From assembly GCA_021818105.1 (NCBI GenBank), contig JAKAFB010000002.1:1-64000 (forward strand): 64,000 nucleotides of DNA. The letters are read 5' to 3'. Numbering within the stretch: position 1 is the stretch's first letter; every line of letters begins with the position of its first letter. This DNA comes from Acidobacteriota bacterium (GTDB lineage: Bacteria > Acidobacteriota > Terriglobia > Terriglobales > Acidobacteriaceae). Shown piece by piece: positions 29,927 to 38,841 of the stretch. A program made the translations under genes and the position numbers. Below the pieces are notes generated by a model. It saw only the letters and a list, made by a program, of their open reading frames with translations, ran no database searches and had not been told where the DNA came from.

Positions 29927-31207
29927 TCAGCAGACCAGACGCGAGCGATTGAGCTTGATGCCGTCGAGTCGGCCGAGTAGGGTAACGGCGATGTGCGCGG
30001 GGTCAAAGAGTCGCTGGGCCATGGCCTGCACCTGAGCGGCATCCACTGCGTCGATGCGCTGGATGATCTCTTCGGCGGTAAAAAATTGCTCGAAGTAGAT
30101 TTCCTGGCGGGCGAGGTTAGCCATGCGCGAGTTGGAGCTTTCAAGTCCCATGAGAATGTTGCCCTTGAGCTGGTCTTTGGAGCGGGTGAGCTCCTCATGG
30201 CTCATGGGGGCCTGCTTGAGTTTGCAGAACTCGGCGAGGATAAGATCGATGACTTCCAGCGCCTTCCCGGCGGCGGTTCCGGCATAGACGCACAGGGTGC
30301 CTGTGTCGCGGTAGGGGCTGAGGTCAGAGTAAATGGAGTAGACCATGCCGCGCTCTTCGCGAATGGTCTGGAAGAGGCGTGAGCTCATGCCGCTGCCCAG
30401 CGCGGTGTTGAGGACCAGCGCGGCGTAGCGATTTTCATCCGTGATGGGCGGAGCGGGCACTCCTAGGCAGATCTGTACCTGCTCGAGGGCCTTTTTGTTG
30501 CGCAGAATAATGCGGGCGCTGGCTTCGGGGGCTTTATCCTCGCTCACGACATGGCCGGAAGGCAGGGAGGCGAATTTTTTAGCGACGGCCTCGACGAAGT
30601 TGTCATGCTCAAGATTGCCGGCAGCGGAAAAAACCATGTTACTGCCGAGAAAACGGCCGCCGTGGTAATCAAAGAGGTGCTGCTGGTCAAGCCGGTTGAC
30701 GGTGGTGGATGTTCCTAGAATGGGCTTCCCGAGGGGGTGGTCCTTCCAAAAGTTCTGCGTGAAGAGCTCGTGGACGAGGATGTCGGGATTGTCTTCGTCA
30801 ATCTTGATTTCCTCGAGAATGACGCCACGCTCGCGTTCAATGTCAGCGGAGGCGAAGACGGGGTTGAGAACGAGGTCGGCGAGGACGTCCATGGCGATGG
30901 GCACATGCTCAGAGAGAGACTTTACGTTGAAGCAGATGGTTTCCTTGCCTGTAAATGCGTCAAGGTTGCCGCCGATGGAGTCCATTTCCCGGGCGATGTG
31001 CTGGGCAGACCGGGAGCGGGTGCCCTTGAAGAGCATGTGCTCCACGAAGTGGGAGATGCCGTTGGTCTCCGCCGGCTCGCAGCGGGAGCCGGACTTGATC
31101 CAGACACCCATGGCTACGGAGCGCAGATGGTCCATCCGTTCGGTCAGGACAATCAGGCCGTTGGGTAACACGGTACGGCGAAGATTACGCTTGGTGCTCA
31201 TCGTCAT
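29927..31207 (-). CDS. M16 (pitrilysin-like) zinc protease
   Basis: 426 residues, short single-unit M16B type. The inverted Zn motif HFVEH has His53, Glu56 (general base) and His57, followed by a downstream Glu ligand in ERERGVILEEI. The C-terminal half is the inactive-type M16 repeat with SGMSSRLFQTIREERGMVYS. Such proteins act as processing peptidase-like dimers. The ATG at 31207 and another two codons on (31201) are both possible; neither has a strong ribosome-binding site. Confidence 0.92.
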   Translation of the reverse strand: MTMSTKRNLRRTVLPNGLIVLTERMDHLRSVAMGVWIKSGSRCEPAETNGISHFVEHMLFKGTRSRSAQHIAREMDSIGGNLDAFTGKETICFNVKSLSEHVPIAMDVLADLVLNPVFASADIERERGVILEEIKIDEDNPDILVHELFTQNFWKDHPLGKPILGTSTTVNRLDQQHLFDYHGGRFLGSNMVFSAAGNLEHDNFVEAVAKKFASLPSGHVVSEDKAPEASARIILRNKKALEQVQICLGVPAPPITDENRYAALVLNTALGSGMSSRLFQTIREERGMVYSIYSDLSPYRDTGTLCVYAGTAAGKALEVIDLILAEFCKLKQAPMSHEELTRSKDQLKGNILMGLESSNSRMANLARQEIYFEQFFTAEEIIQRIDAVDAAQVQAMAQRLFDPAHIAVTLLGRLDGIKLNRSRLVC

Positions 31208-31332
31208 TTATCGAGTTCGATTGTAGGCCAGCTGAGTACTGAGGGTACCAGAGAGCGAGTTTTCAAGTGTCTGTCGGGTTGAAAGCCTGAAGAAGGAAGT
31301 AGCCTGGGCTGCACGAGGAGAAGAAATGCTCT

Positions 31333-32553
31333 ATGCTGAGCCCAGCCGTGATTTCACAGAACAGTCATCTGCTTCAATTAGACGCCATATCAACGGCGGA
31401 GGAAAGCCGGAGGCCCCTTTTCGGCCTGGATGGGGAGGCATTGGCCGGATTGATGACAGGGATGGGGGAGCCGGTTTGGCGCGCGCGGCAACTTGCAGAA
31501 GCACTGTATCGTCAGCGAGTTATAAGTATTGAAGGCATGACCACCTTGCCGGTTGCCCTGCGCCGAAGGTTGGTGGCTGAAGGCTGGGAGGTGGGCCGGC
31601 CGAGAATTCTACAGACGTACGTTTCGTCGGACGGGACGGAGCGTTATCTGGTGCAGTGCCAGGCACCCCAGGCACAGACGGGAACCACCGGCGACAGACC
31701 CGTGGCTGCCGCTGTGGAGGCCGTTGAAACCGTATGGATGCCGGAGGGCGACGAAGGCGAGGCGGGCGACGGCAGCGAGCCTGAGGAGGCAGGGAAAAGC
31801 TGGCAGCGGGCTACGATATGCGTCTCAAGCCAGGTGGGGTGCGCGGTGAATTGCCAGTTCTGCCTTACCGCGCGGCTGGGACTGCAACGCAACCTGACGG
31901 CGGGCGAGATAGCCGGACAGGTGGTGGACGTGCTGGACAGGCACGGCGTGGAGGTAGGCAAGGACCGCGTGAACTTAGTGTTCATGGGCATGGGCGAGCC
32001 GTTTCTGAACTACGACAACTTCATGGCGGCGGTACGGCTGTTGGTGAAGGAAGTAGGCATCAGCCCACAGCGGATGACGGTGTCCACGTCGGGCATAGTG
32101 CTGGGAATCGAGCGTTTTGCCGCGGAACCTGCGGATGTGAGGCCCAAGCTGGCCATCAGCCTGAACGCGCCGAATGATGCCATTCGCAGTGAGGTGATGC
32201 CGATCAATCGCAAGTGGCCGATTGACGCGGTAGTGGATGCGGTGCGGAAGGTCCGGCTGCGGCCGAGGGAGCGGGTGACGTTTGAGTACGTGCTGCTGGG
32301 CGGGGTGACGGACAGGCCGGAACACGCGGCGGAGGTGGCGCGGCTGGTGCGGCGTACGGGGCTGCCCGTGAAGGTGAACCTGATTGCGTGGAATCCCGGG
32401 CCGGGGGTGCCTTACGCAACGCCGAAGCCGGATGCCGTGGAAGCATTCAAGCGGGTGCTGGTGGCAGAACGCGTGCCAGTGTATCTGCGAAAACCGCGCG
32501 GGCGGGACATCTACGCCGCATGCGGACAACTGAAGCGAACGGTGGAGGGATAG
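31333..32553 (+). CDS. rlmN: 23S rRNA (adenine2503-C2)-methyltransferase, also acts on tRNA
   Basis: Radical SAM enzyme, 406 residues. The [4Fe-4S] Cys triad is 170, 174 and 177 (GCAVNCQFC). The methyl-carrying Cys near the C-terminus is at 397 in YAACGQL. VFMGMGEPFLNYDNF is the family signature. Compared with typical ~350-residue RlmN, there is an N-terminal extension of about 25 residues. Two low-complexity Ala/Glu/Gly-rich stretches (about 110-130 and 139-157) surround the VETVWMP strand just before the Cys cluster. The ribosome-binding site GAGGAG fits a start at 31326 in another frame better, so the true start may be slightly different. Confidence 0.94.
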   Translation: MLSPAVISQNSHLLQLDAISTAEESRRPLFGLDGEALAGLMTGMGEPVWRARQLAEALYRQRVISIEGMTTLPVALRRRLVAEGWEVGRPRILQTYVSSDGTERYLVQCQAPQAQTGTTGDRPVAAAVEAVETVWMPEGDEGEAGDGSEPEEAGKSWQRATICVSSQVGCAVNCQFCLTARLGLQRNLTAGEIAGQVVDVLDRHGVEVGKDRVNLVFMGMGEPFLNYDNFMAAVRLLVKEVGISPQRMTVSTSGIVLGIERFAAEPADVRPKLAISLNAPNDAIRSEVMPINRKWPIDAVVDAVRKVRLRPRERVTFEYVLLGGVTDRPEHAAEVARLVRRTGLPVKVNLIAWNPGPGVPYATPKPDAVEAFKRVLVAERVPVYLRKPRGRDIYAACGQLKRTVEG

Positions 32554-32610
32554 GCAAAAGCGTCTCTCTGAGCTGATTCAAGCCCCAACGTCCTGCGTGG
32601 CGAAGTGCCC

Positions 32611-33099
32611 CTACTTTGTCTCGATGGGACGCACGTTGCCGCAGTCTGCGCCTTTGTAGACGGAGGTGCTTTCCACGGTCCACTCGATGGGTTGGGCATT
32701 GGGGCCGCCCATCTGCATGGTGCCGGTGAAGTGCACCTTGGTGGTGGCACGGTCGGTATCGGTCCACGAGGATTCGATGTCACCCTTGCCGGTGATGTGC
32801 CCGGAGCAGACCATTTCCGCGGTCATGCCGTTGGGTTTCTTGACGATGTTCTCGACCTTGCATTCGCCGTGCATTTCCGGGGGCGTCGTTCCGTATTTGT
32901 CTATCTGCTCCTGCGTGACGCAGACCTGCGTTGTGTGTGGCCCGCTCATGGGGCCGATGCCGCTGGGGAATGGGGACTGCTGCCAGGTCATGGTGGATGT
33001 GACATCGTAAAGTCCGGGCTTGCGGGCCTGTGCCCGGGCAAATATGCCGAGAACGCACAGACACGCAACGGCTGCCATAACAGTGCGATAAGTCCGCAT
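32611..33099 (-). CDS. DUF3617 family secreted protein
   Basis: 162 residues from the ATG at 33099, chosen for the GGAGGGAG directly upstream. Signal peptide TVMAAVACLCVLGIFARAQA. The mature part opens RKPGLYDVTSTMTW, the usual start of DUF3617, and has paired Cys residues (VCVTQEQ, GECKVEN, MVCSGH, ADCGNV) suggesting disulphides in the periplasm. Function unknown. It converges with rlmN, with 57 bp between the ends. Confidence 0.85.
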   Translation of the reverse strand: MRTYRTVMAAVACLCVLGIFARAQARKPGLYDVTSTMTWQQSPFPSGIGPMSGPHTTQVCVTQEQIDKYGTTPPEMHGECKVENIVKKPNGMTAEMVCSGHITGKGDIESSWTDTDRATTKVHFTGTMQMGGPNAQPIEWTVESTSVYKGADCGNVRPIETK

Positions 33100-33201
33100 T
33101 ACTCCCTCCTGCGCACGCCAGCGAGAGGCTGCTGCGTTGCCCCACACTGTACACCTTTTCAGCCGGGAGGGAAAAAGAGAATAGGAGAGCTCGCGCGGTT
33201 G

Positions 33202-34290
33202 TCAGCGTGAGTGCCGGCGGTGCGTGCGTGCAAGGGCTAGCAGGGAAGTGGTGACGCGGTTGGCCTCGTGGCGGACGACGTTGTCTTCCACGGCGAAGTC
33301 GCCGGTGATGCAGCGGACGCCGAGGGCCTGGATGCGGTCAATGTCGGCAACGATCGGGGCGGCGTTTTCCGCGGCATAGCGGGCCAGGGTGGTGGATGAG
33401 AACGGCGCTGTGTTGACGATGGCGTAGTCGAAGATGGGGGCGTGAGTGTGCTCGTAGATGCGCTTGATGTGTTCAGAAGCGGACAGGCCAAGACTCTCGT
33501 TGGCCTGGGTCATGAGGTTGCAGATGTAGACCCGGACACCGCGGGCGCGGGCGAGCGCGTCTGGGATGCCTTTGACAAGGAGATTGGTGATGAGCGAGGT
33601 GTAGAGTGAGCCGGGTCCGACGGTGATGAGGTCGGCGCGCTCAATGGCATCCAGCGTTTCCGGGACGGCCGCAGCGTCGGGTGGGTCCAGCATGAGCTCG
33701 GCGATATGCTGGCGGCTTGCGGTGATGCTGGTTTCTCCGCGGACGAAGGCACCGTTGTCCATGCGCGCAACGAGAGTGGCGTTGGCAGTGGTGACGGGGT
33801 AGATGCGGCCGCGCGTGGCAAGAATCTTGGACGCCAGCTGGATGGCGTGGGCAAAGTCGCCCGTAAGTTCAGTGAGCGCGGCAACAAAGAGATTGCCGAA
33901 GTTGTGACCCTCAAGAGTGTCGCCGGAGCGGAAGCGGTGGGCGAAGAGCTTGGTGAGGACGTCCTCCTCTTCGCTGAGGGCGACCATGCAGTTGCGGAGA
34001 TCGCCCGGGGGAAGCATGTTGAAGTCCTTGCGCAGACGACCGGAGGAGCCGCCATCGTCGGTAACCGTGACAACGGCGGCAAGATCGGCAATTTGTGCCG
34101 CCTCGGAGGTGGGCTGGCCAGGTATGCTCACATGGCGACGCAGGCCCCGCAGCAGCGTGGAGAGCCCAGTGCCGCCGCCGATGGCAACTACACGCAAACG
34201 GGCAGCAGCGGTCAAGGCGCGAGACTCCACTGCAGATGGATCAAGCGTGGCAGAGTTCGACGGTCCGGTATTAGCGCGAGCAGAGTCCAC
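33202..34290 (-). CDS. yvcK: YvcK/CofD-family gluconeogenesis factor
   Basis: 362 residues from a GTG start at 34290. The family core begins near residue 32 with VVAIGGGTGLSTLLRGL, then TVTDDGGSSGRLRKDF and PPGDLRNCMVALSEE, the UDP-GlcNAc-binding YvcK pattern. GPGSLYTSLITNLLVKGI and NLMTQANES follow. In Bacillus and Mycobacterium the protein is needed for growth on gluconeogenic carbon and for cell wall homeostasis. The TPR gene ends 9 bp upstream on the same strand, indicating an operon. CofD (F420 synthesis) is a relative but lacks these exact motifs. Confidence 0.93.
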   Translation of the reverse strand: MDSARANTGPSNSATLDPSAVESRALTAAARLRVVAIGGGTGLSTLLRGLRRHVSIPGQPTSEAAQIADLAAVVTVTDDGGSSGRLRKDFNMLPPGDLRNCMVALSEEEDVLTKLFAHRFRSGDTLEGHNFGNLFVAALTELTGDFAHAIQLASKILATRGRIYPVTTANATLVARMDNGAFVRGETSITASRQHIAELMLDPPDAAAVPETLDAIERADLITVGPGSLYTSLITNLLVKGIPDALARARGVRVYICNLMTQANESLGLSASEHIKRIYEHTHAPIFDYAIVNTAPFSSTTLARYAAENAAPIVADIDRIQALGVRCITGDFAVEDNVVRHEANRVTTSLLALARTHRRHSR

Positions 34291-34299
34291 GAGTCCCCT

Positions 34300-34863
34300 T
34301 TACGGAACTTCAGGATACAGCAGCTCCGTAAACCGGGGATCGTCCACCATGCTCTGGAAGTCGTTATCAGAACGTGCCTGGAGCCGGTTGCGCGGGTTGA
34401 GCTCTATGGCCCGGGCGAGGTTGTCGAGGCACTCCTGCGCGCGCCCGGTGATGGAGTCAAGGATAGCCAGCCCATAGAGGGCGTAGTCAGCGTCTGGGTG
34501 CTCGGCCAGGATGATCTGCAACTGTTCTGCCGCATCGTCAAAATAGCCGGCATTCAGCTGCGATATGGCGTAATCGTAGCGCTCCTCGGGGGTGGTGAAG
34601 GCGAGGCCGTTCTCGCTCATCTGGCGCTGGCACGTCTGGATGTACATGCGGCAGCGCTCGATGATCTCGGGCGGTGCGGCGGGCAGAACCTTTTCAAAGG
34701 CCGCGATGGCCTTCTCGAATTTGCCCTGCTGGACCAGCTGAACGGCAGCCTGGTACTGGTGAAACACGGGTGCCGTGGCGGTGGAAGAATGGCTGACGGG
34801 CTTAGCCGCCACGGAGGGAGATTTTTTGCGGCTGGTTGCCGCGGAACGGGCCTCTTGCGTCAT
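34300..34863 (-). CDS. Tetratricopeptide-repeat protein
   Basis: 187 residues. After a basic Ala/Ser-rich N-terminus (about 1-30), helical repeats are visible: AVQLVQQGKFEKAIAAFEKV, AISQLNAGYFDDAAEQLQII and YGLAILDSITGRAQECLDN followed by LARAIELNPRN, each fitting the TPR consensus. No signal peptide. Just upstream of yvcK in the same direction. Protein-protein adaptor by inference only. Confidence 0.8.
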   Translation of the reverse strand: MTQEARSAATSRKKSPSVAAKPVSHSSTATAPVFHQYQAAVQLVQQGKFEKAIAAFEKVLPAAPPEIIERCRMYIQTCQRQMSENGLAFTTPEERYDYAISQLNAGYFDDAAEQLQIILAEHPDADYALYGLAILDSITGRAQECLDNLARAIELNPRNRLQARSDNDFQSMVDDPRFTELLYPEVP

Positions 34864-35008
34864 GGATGTGCCGTAAGCGTACCTTCATTTGGCAGGTCTG
34901 AGCCCGACAACGAGCGGGCTGAGACTTGCGCGGAAGAATTGCGCTGCATGAGCCACTGTTATACGCAGAACCCCGCCGCGCGTCAATGGGGCGGGGCAGG
35001 AGAGGCAG

Positions 35009-35635
35009 TCAGTGGGTGGGTTCTTGTTGCCCGCTGCGATAGATGGCGGGATTCAGAGTAGGGTCATTGTACATCTTAAACTGACGGTAGATCTTGAAGC
35101 GGCGCGCCCCGGCAAGAACCTCACGCCAGAGGATATCGAGGCAGGCAGCGAGGTCCGAGCGCTGTTCTTCGAGGATGGCGAGGCGGGCGAGATTCCGGGC
35201 GCCGTGGCCGTCTGGGGCATTGGTGCGCTGGGCTTCCTCTCGGGTGTGGAAGATTTTGAGCGCCAGAATGGAGAGTCGGTCAATCATGAGGCCGGGCGAT
35301 TCGGAGTGCAGTGGAGCGCCGGGGCTGGGGAGTTGCTGTGGCGCGAGCCACCCTAGCAACTCCCGGTCAAGTTCCTCGGCGAGATCGTTGCGGAGCTGGT
35401 TCGTGCGGTCAATGCGGCGCTTGACGTCGGCGAGGCTTGCATCCGTGGCCCCGGGCGCGCGGGCCTCATCCTCGATGTGCCAGAGGTCGAAGTTGGCGCG
35501 GTGCTGGAGGGCGACGCGGTCGAGCCATGGTGTGGGCGCTTCAGGTGGTGCCGCGGGCGATGGGAGTGGGGGCTGAATGTGCCAGTCGCCGGTCAGTTGG
35601 TCGTGCAGGCTGACAATCGCTTGGGCCGAGAGCAT
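35009..35635 (-). CDS. DUF4254 domain protein
   Basis: 208 residues. Contains NFDLWHIEDEARAPGATD and RRIDRTNQLRNDLAEELDR, the conserved motifs of DUF4254, plus a C-terminal basic segment FKIYRQFKMYNDPTLNP. Mostly helical. The family's role is unknown; in other genomes it is often near cell-envelope sugar genes, and galT is divergent from it here, 151 bp apart. A 7-bp CCCCGCC/GGCGGGG hairpin lies just downstream of its stop near 34972-35000. Confidence 0.8.
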   Translation of the reverse strand: MLSAQAIVSLHDQLTGDWHIQPPLPSPAAPPEAPTPWLDRVALQHRANFDLWHIEDEARAPGATDASLADVKRRIDRTNQLRNDLAEELDRELLGWLAPQQLPSPGAPLHSESPGLMIDRLSILALKIFHTREEAQRTNAPDGHGARNLARLAILEEQRSDLAACLDILWREVLAGARRFKIYRQFKMYNDPTLNPAIYRSGQQEPTH

Positions 35636-35786
35636 GCGCTGAGGGATCCTTTGTGCCGTGAGGCCGGGGTGGATACGGGCTCTATGGTAGAACTATCGTG
35701 ACACGCGGTCCACAGGCGGTGCCACCACTATTCCCGGCGACCGGGCTGCTGGAAACGCGTGTGCTGATTCTGAGCTGGGAGCAGGC

Positions 35787-36833
35787 ATGGAAAAATGTTG
35801 GCAATCTCCGCATCGTCGCTGGAATCCGCTGCGGCAGTCGTGGGTGATGGTGTCGCCGCACAGAACGCAGCGCCCATGGCAGGGCGAGGTGGCGCAAAAA
35901 GCAAAGCCGGATGGCGTGGCCTATGATCCGGAGTGTTATCTGTGCCCGGGGAACAAGCGCGCGGGCGGCGCGGTGAATCCGGCGTACGAATCAATCTTCA
36001 CATTTGTAAACGATTACGCCGCGCTGCTGCCGGAAGCGCCAGCGTCGCATGAGACGCCGGCCTCGCCGCTGCTGGTGGCCGAGCCTGCGCGGGGCCTCTG
36101 CAAGGTGTTGTGTTTTCATCCCGACCACAGCCTGACGCTGGCCCGCATGACGCAGGCGGAGATTCGCCGGGTGGTGGATGCCTGGACGCAGGAATACGCG
36201 GAACTGGGCGGTCTGGACTGGATTGAGTACGTGCAGATCTTTGAGAATCGCGGGGCGATGATGGGCGCCAGCAATCCGCACCCGCATGGGCAGATCTGGT
36301 CCACGGGCTTTGTGCCGGACGAGCCGGCAGCGGAGACGGCTGCACAGAAGGATCATCTGGCGCGGACGGGGCATTGCCTGCTGTGCGACTACGTGGCAAC
36401 CGAGCGGGCTGAGCAGGAGCGCATTCTCCTTGAGAACGAGCACTTCATGGCGCTGGTGCCGTGGTGGGCGGTGTGGCCGTTTGAGGTGCTGCTGGTGAGC
36501 AAGCGTCACCTGGGCGCCATGCCGGAGCTGACGGGCGACGAGCGTGACGGGCTGGCCGATGCGCTGAAGCGGCTGACGACGCGCTTCGACAATCTGTTTG
36601 AGACGAGCTTTCCTTACACGATGGGCTTCCATCAGACACCGACGGATGGCGAGGCGCATCCGGAGTGGCATTTTCACGCGCATTTCTATCCGCCGCTGCT
36701 GCGCTCGGCGACGGTGCGGAAGTTCATGGTGGGTTTTGAAATGCTGGGAATGCCGCAGCGGGACATAACGCCGGAGAGTGCGGCCGAGCGGCTGCGCGAC
36801 TGCTCAGAGGTGCATTTCTGGCCGAGGGGCTGA
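35787..36833 (+). CDS. galT: Galactose-1-phosphate uridylyltransferase
   Basis: Leloir pathway enzyme transferring UMP between UDP-glucose and galactose-1-phosphate. 348 residues. Zn-site pair Cys50/Cys53 in ECYLCPGN. The active-site motif HPHGQ spans 165-169, with the nucleophile expected at His167. The C-terminal half has MGFHQTP and HFHAHFYPP. The C-terminus (SEVHFWPRG) looks natural, so the gene is intact. Two bases after its stop an RHS tip begins, which marks the left edge of an accessory island. Confidence 0.95.
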   Translation: MEKCWQSPHRRWNPLRQSWVMVSPHRTQRPWQGEVAQKAKPDGVAYDPECYLCPGNKRAGGAVNPAYESIFTFVNDYAALLPEAPASHETPASPLLVAEPARGLCKVLCFHPDHSLTLARMTQAEIRRVVDAWTQEYAELGGLDWIEYVQIFENRGAMMGASNPHPHGQIWSTGFVPDEPAAETAAQKDHLARTGHCLLCDYVATERAEQERILLENEHFMALVPWWAVWPFEVLLVSKRHLGAMPELTGDERDGLADALKRLTTRFDNLFETSFPYTMGFHQTPTDGEAHPEWHFHAHFYPPLLRSATVRKFMVGFEMLGMPQRDITPESAAERLRDCSEVHFWPRG

Positions 36834-36834
36834 G

Positions 36835-37420
36835 CATGACGGCCTTCAGCGGCAGCGGCGGCTCGGCAAGCTACAGCTATGACGGCAACGGGCTCCGCGT
36901 CGTCAAATCGGGAGGAGGAACGACGACTGTGAGCATCTTCTCCGGGTCCACGGTCATTGCCGAGTATGACAACAGCGCGGCTCCCACGTCGCCATCGCGC
37001 GAGTACATCTACAACCCTGCGGGTGGAAGCACAACGGGGCTGCTGGCGATGATCAGCGGTGGTGCTACAACCTATTACCATCAGGACGCTCTTTCCGTCC
37101 GGCTGACGACCGATGGCAGCGGGTCGATCCTGACCCAGGATGGGACTTTTCCGTTCGGTGAGTCATGGTATCAATCCGGAACGACGAACAAGTGGATCTT
37201 TACCAGCTATCAGCGCGACTCGGAGAGTGGGCTCGATTACGCGCTGGCGCGCTACTACGACAGCCGCACCGGGACCTTCTGCTCCGCCGACCCGCTGGCC
37301 GGCGATCCCAGCGATCCGCAGTCGTGGAATCGGTATCCCTACGGGCGAAACGATCCCATCGATATGACGGACCCAAGCGGCAAGAGTTGGTGGTCGAGTC
37401 TGCTGATCGATGTTGGGGTA
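36835..37420 (+). repeat. RHS core direct repeat, copy 1
   Basis: Matches 39045-39630 at a fixed offset of 2210 bp. Bases 36951-37317 are identical, base for base, to 39161-39527 (367 bp). Similarity to the left (36835-36950) is about 90%, and to the right it decays within about 100 bp where the toxin-specific C-termini begin. Confidence 0.95.
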
Positions 37421-38125
37421 GGGGTTGCCGCCGCGTTTCTGCCGGAAATAGCGCCGTCGTTGTTTGGCGCGACAGCAACCGCCGATGGCAGCCTCATGGT
37501 CTATCCCGGAGCGACAAGCATCATGACTCAGACCGCGGCCGGATCATTTGTATTGGCCGTCGATAATCCCGCGACAACATTCTCCTGGTCCACTTCAATC
37601 GGCATGGGCCTGAGCGCCGGCGGAATGGCTGCTGCTGCCAACACTCCGAAGACGCCAATGACGCCGGCAACGCCACAAGGCCCGCAGCAACCCAAAAAGC
37701 CATGTTCCGTTTCCGCAGATAGTCTAAATAAATACCTAAGTTCAAAGAACTCGCCGATGGCTGGCCAGGGCACAAACCTGATGAACGCAGGCGCACAGTA
37801 CGATATTGATCCGCGATTATTAGTGTCGCTTTCGGGGGCTGAAACGGGCTTTGGGACGAATATTACCGCAGGCCAATTCAATGCTTTCAATGTTCTCTAC
37901 CATGGACTTAACTCCCCGTTCGCGAGCTTCCAGTCGGCAATAAATTCCGCCGGACATAGCCTCGCGAATCCCCGGAACGGCTACGACTTTACCAACACAT
38001 CAACTTTGTACGGTCATTATTGTTCTGGCGCCGGCTGTTCAGCCGGACTCAAGAATGTGAACACTTTCATGAACCAGCAAGGAGCCAACACAAATTCGCT
38101 CCATTATCCCTGCAAGAAGGAGTAG
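36836..38125 (+). CDS. Truncated RHS tip 1 with lysozyme/glucosaminidase-like C-terminus
   Basis: 429 residues. It is only the end of an RHS protein: no shell repeats, just core motifs SYSYDGNGLRVV, ARYYDSRTGTFCSADPLAGD and NRYPYGRNDPIDMTDPSG. The DPSG signature normally marks the junction to a strain-specific toxin. After a Pro/Thr-rich linker (about 275-290), the C-terminal domain contains DIDPRLLVSLSGAETGFGTN, resembling the catalytic-Glu helix of lysozyme/glucosaminidase folds, then GYDFTNTSTLYGHYC. The likely target is peptidoglycan. The ATG is 2 bp after galT, so expression may depend on galT read-through. The toxin part is AT-richer than galT, consistent with transfer. Confidence 0.75.
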   Translation: MTAFSGSGGSASYSYDGNGLRVVKSGGGTTTVSIFSGSTVIAEYDNSAAPTSPSREYIYNPAGGSTTGLLAMISGGATTYYHQDALSVRLTTDGSGSILTQDGTFPFGESWYQSGTTNKWIFTSYQRDSESGLDYALARYYDSRTGTFCSADPLAGDPSDPQSWNRYPYGRNDPIDMTDPSGKSWWSSLLIDVGVGVAAAFLPEIAPSLFGATATADGSLMVYPGATSIMTQTAAGSFVLAVDNPATTFSWSTSIGMGLSAGGMAAAANTPKTPMTPATPQGPQQPKKPCSVSADSLNKYLSSKNSPMAGQGTNLMNAGAQYDIDPRLLVSLSGAETGFGTNITAGQFNAFNVLYHGLNSPFASFQSAINSAGHSLANPRNGYDFTNTSTLYGHYCSGAGCSAGLKNVNTFMNQQGANTNSLHYPCKKE

Positions 38126-38127
38126 GA

Positions 38128-38703
38128 ATGATGATCAGCCAAAAGCGAAAAGCAATTCTTGCACTTTATGTGATGCTAGGGGCGGCGGCGTTTGCCTCCA
38201 CGGAAGGATGGCAACGGTTCAATAGTTCGTCTGGATTTTCCGTTTCGTATCCGAGAAGCTGGTTCAGGGCAGGAATCTCCACGGATCGCCTTCAACTTCG
38301 CAGCTCAAAAGGCGGAGCTGAAGGCATTGGAATCAAGCAGGGGCAAGCGGATATTACGGTGATGGAGGCTCAAGCATCCTCATCTCAAACGCTCGCTCAA
38401 GTGATTGCTTACTACACTCAAGACACTAAGGTTCTCTCGCACAGAAATGTTCCAACAGAAGCGGGCAATGGCTGTAGCGAGCTAGTAGAAATCATTTCAA
38501 AAGAATCGGCTGTTCCTCCCGGAGACTCCCCGATCAGCGTGCCGAACGTCATCAATACCGATTTCTTCTGTAAGGTTCATGGGAGGAAAATAGTGACACT
38601 TCTTAGGAACTGGGAGGGCGACAAACGGCAAGAGGAATACCAGCAGGTTGCCTTGCAAATGACGAAAAGTATCCGCGTGTCACAGCAGGAAGGCACACGG
38701 TAG
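38128..38703 (+). CDS. Small exported protein, candidate immunity to tip 1
   Basis: 191 residues from the ATG at 38128, 2 bp after the RHS tip stop, with GAAGGAG upstream. Signal peptide AILALYVMLGAAAFAS. The mature part begins WQRFNSSSGFSVSYPRSWF, a pattern seen in PsbP/DcrB-like periplasmic domains. Two or three Cys (GNGCSEL, FFCKVHG) could form a disulphide. Position and export fit a periplasmic immunity protein guarding against a peptidoglycan-cleaving toxin; this is inference. GC is low (25 of 60 bases at 38401-38460). Confidence 0.65.
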   Translation: MMISQKRKAILALYVMLGAAAFASTEGWQRFNSSSGFSVSYPRSWFRAGISTDRLQLRSSKGGAEGIGIKQGQADITVMEAQASSSQTLAQVIAYYTQDTKVLSHRNVPTEAGNGCSELVEIISKESAVPPGDSPISVPNVINTDFFCKVHGRKIVTLLRNWEGDKRQEEYQQVALQMTKSIRVSQQEGTR

Positions 38704-38723
38704 ACACCCTTCTATTGGCGGCG

Positions 38724-38777
38724 GGGTTGCCCCACCCTTGTCGTTCGCGCCAGCGAACGACAAGGACGGGGCAACCC
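38724..38777. repeat. Palindromic repeat upstream of RHS tip 2
   Basis: Two 25-nt arms (38724-38748 and 38753-38777) form an inverted repeat with two mismatches and a 4-nt loop. Outer ends read GGGTTGCCCC and GGGGCAACCC. It sits between the candidate immunity gene and the truncated 5' end of tip 2, about 40 bp before recognisable RHS sequence begins. Confidence 0.85.
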
Positions 38778-38841
38778 GTCGAGATGTGATGATGGGAAAG
38801 GCCGGGCCAACCCGCCCTCCTCGGCGTATCCGCAATGGGGC

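Noticed and set aside
36686-37081. Two similar minus-strand frames (here and 38680-39291) that look like a repeated gene
   Set aside because: They are antisense to the duplicated RHS core; their similarity comes from the direct repeat.
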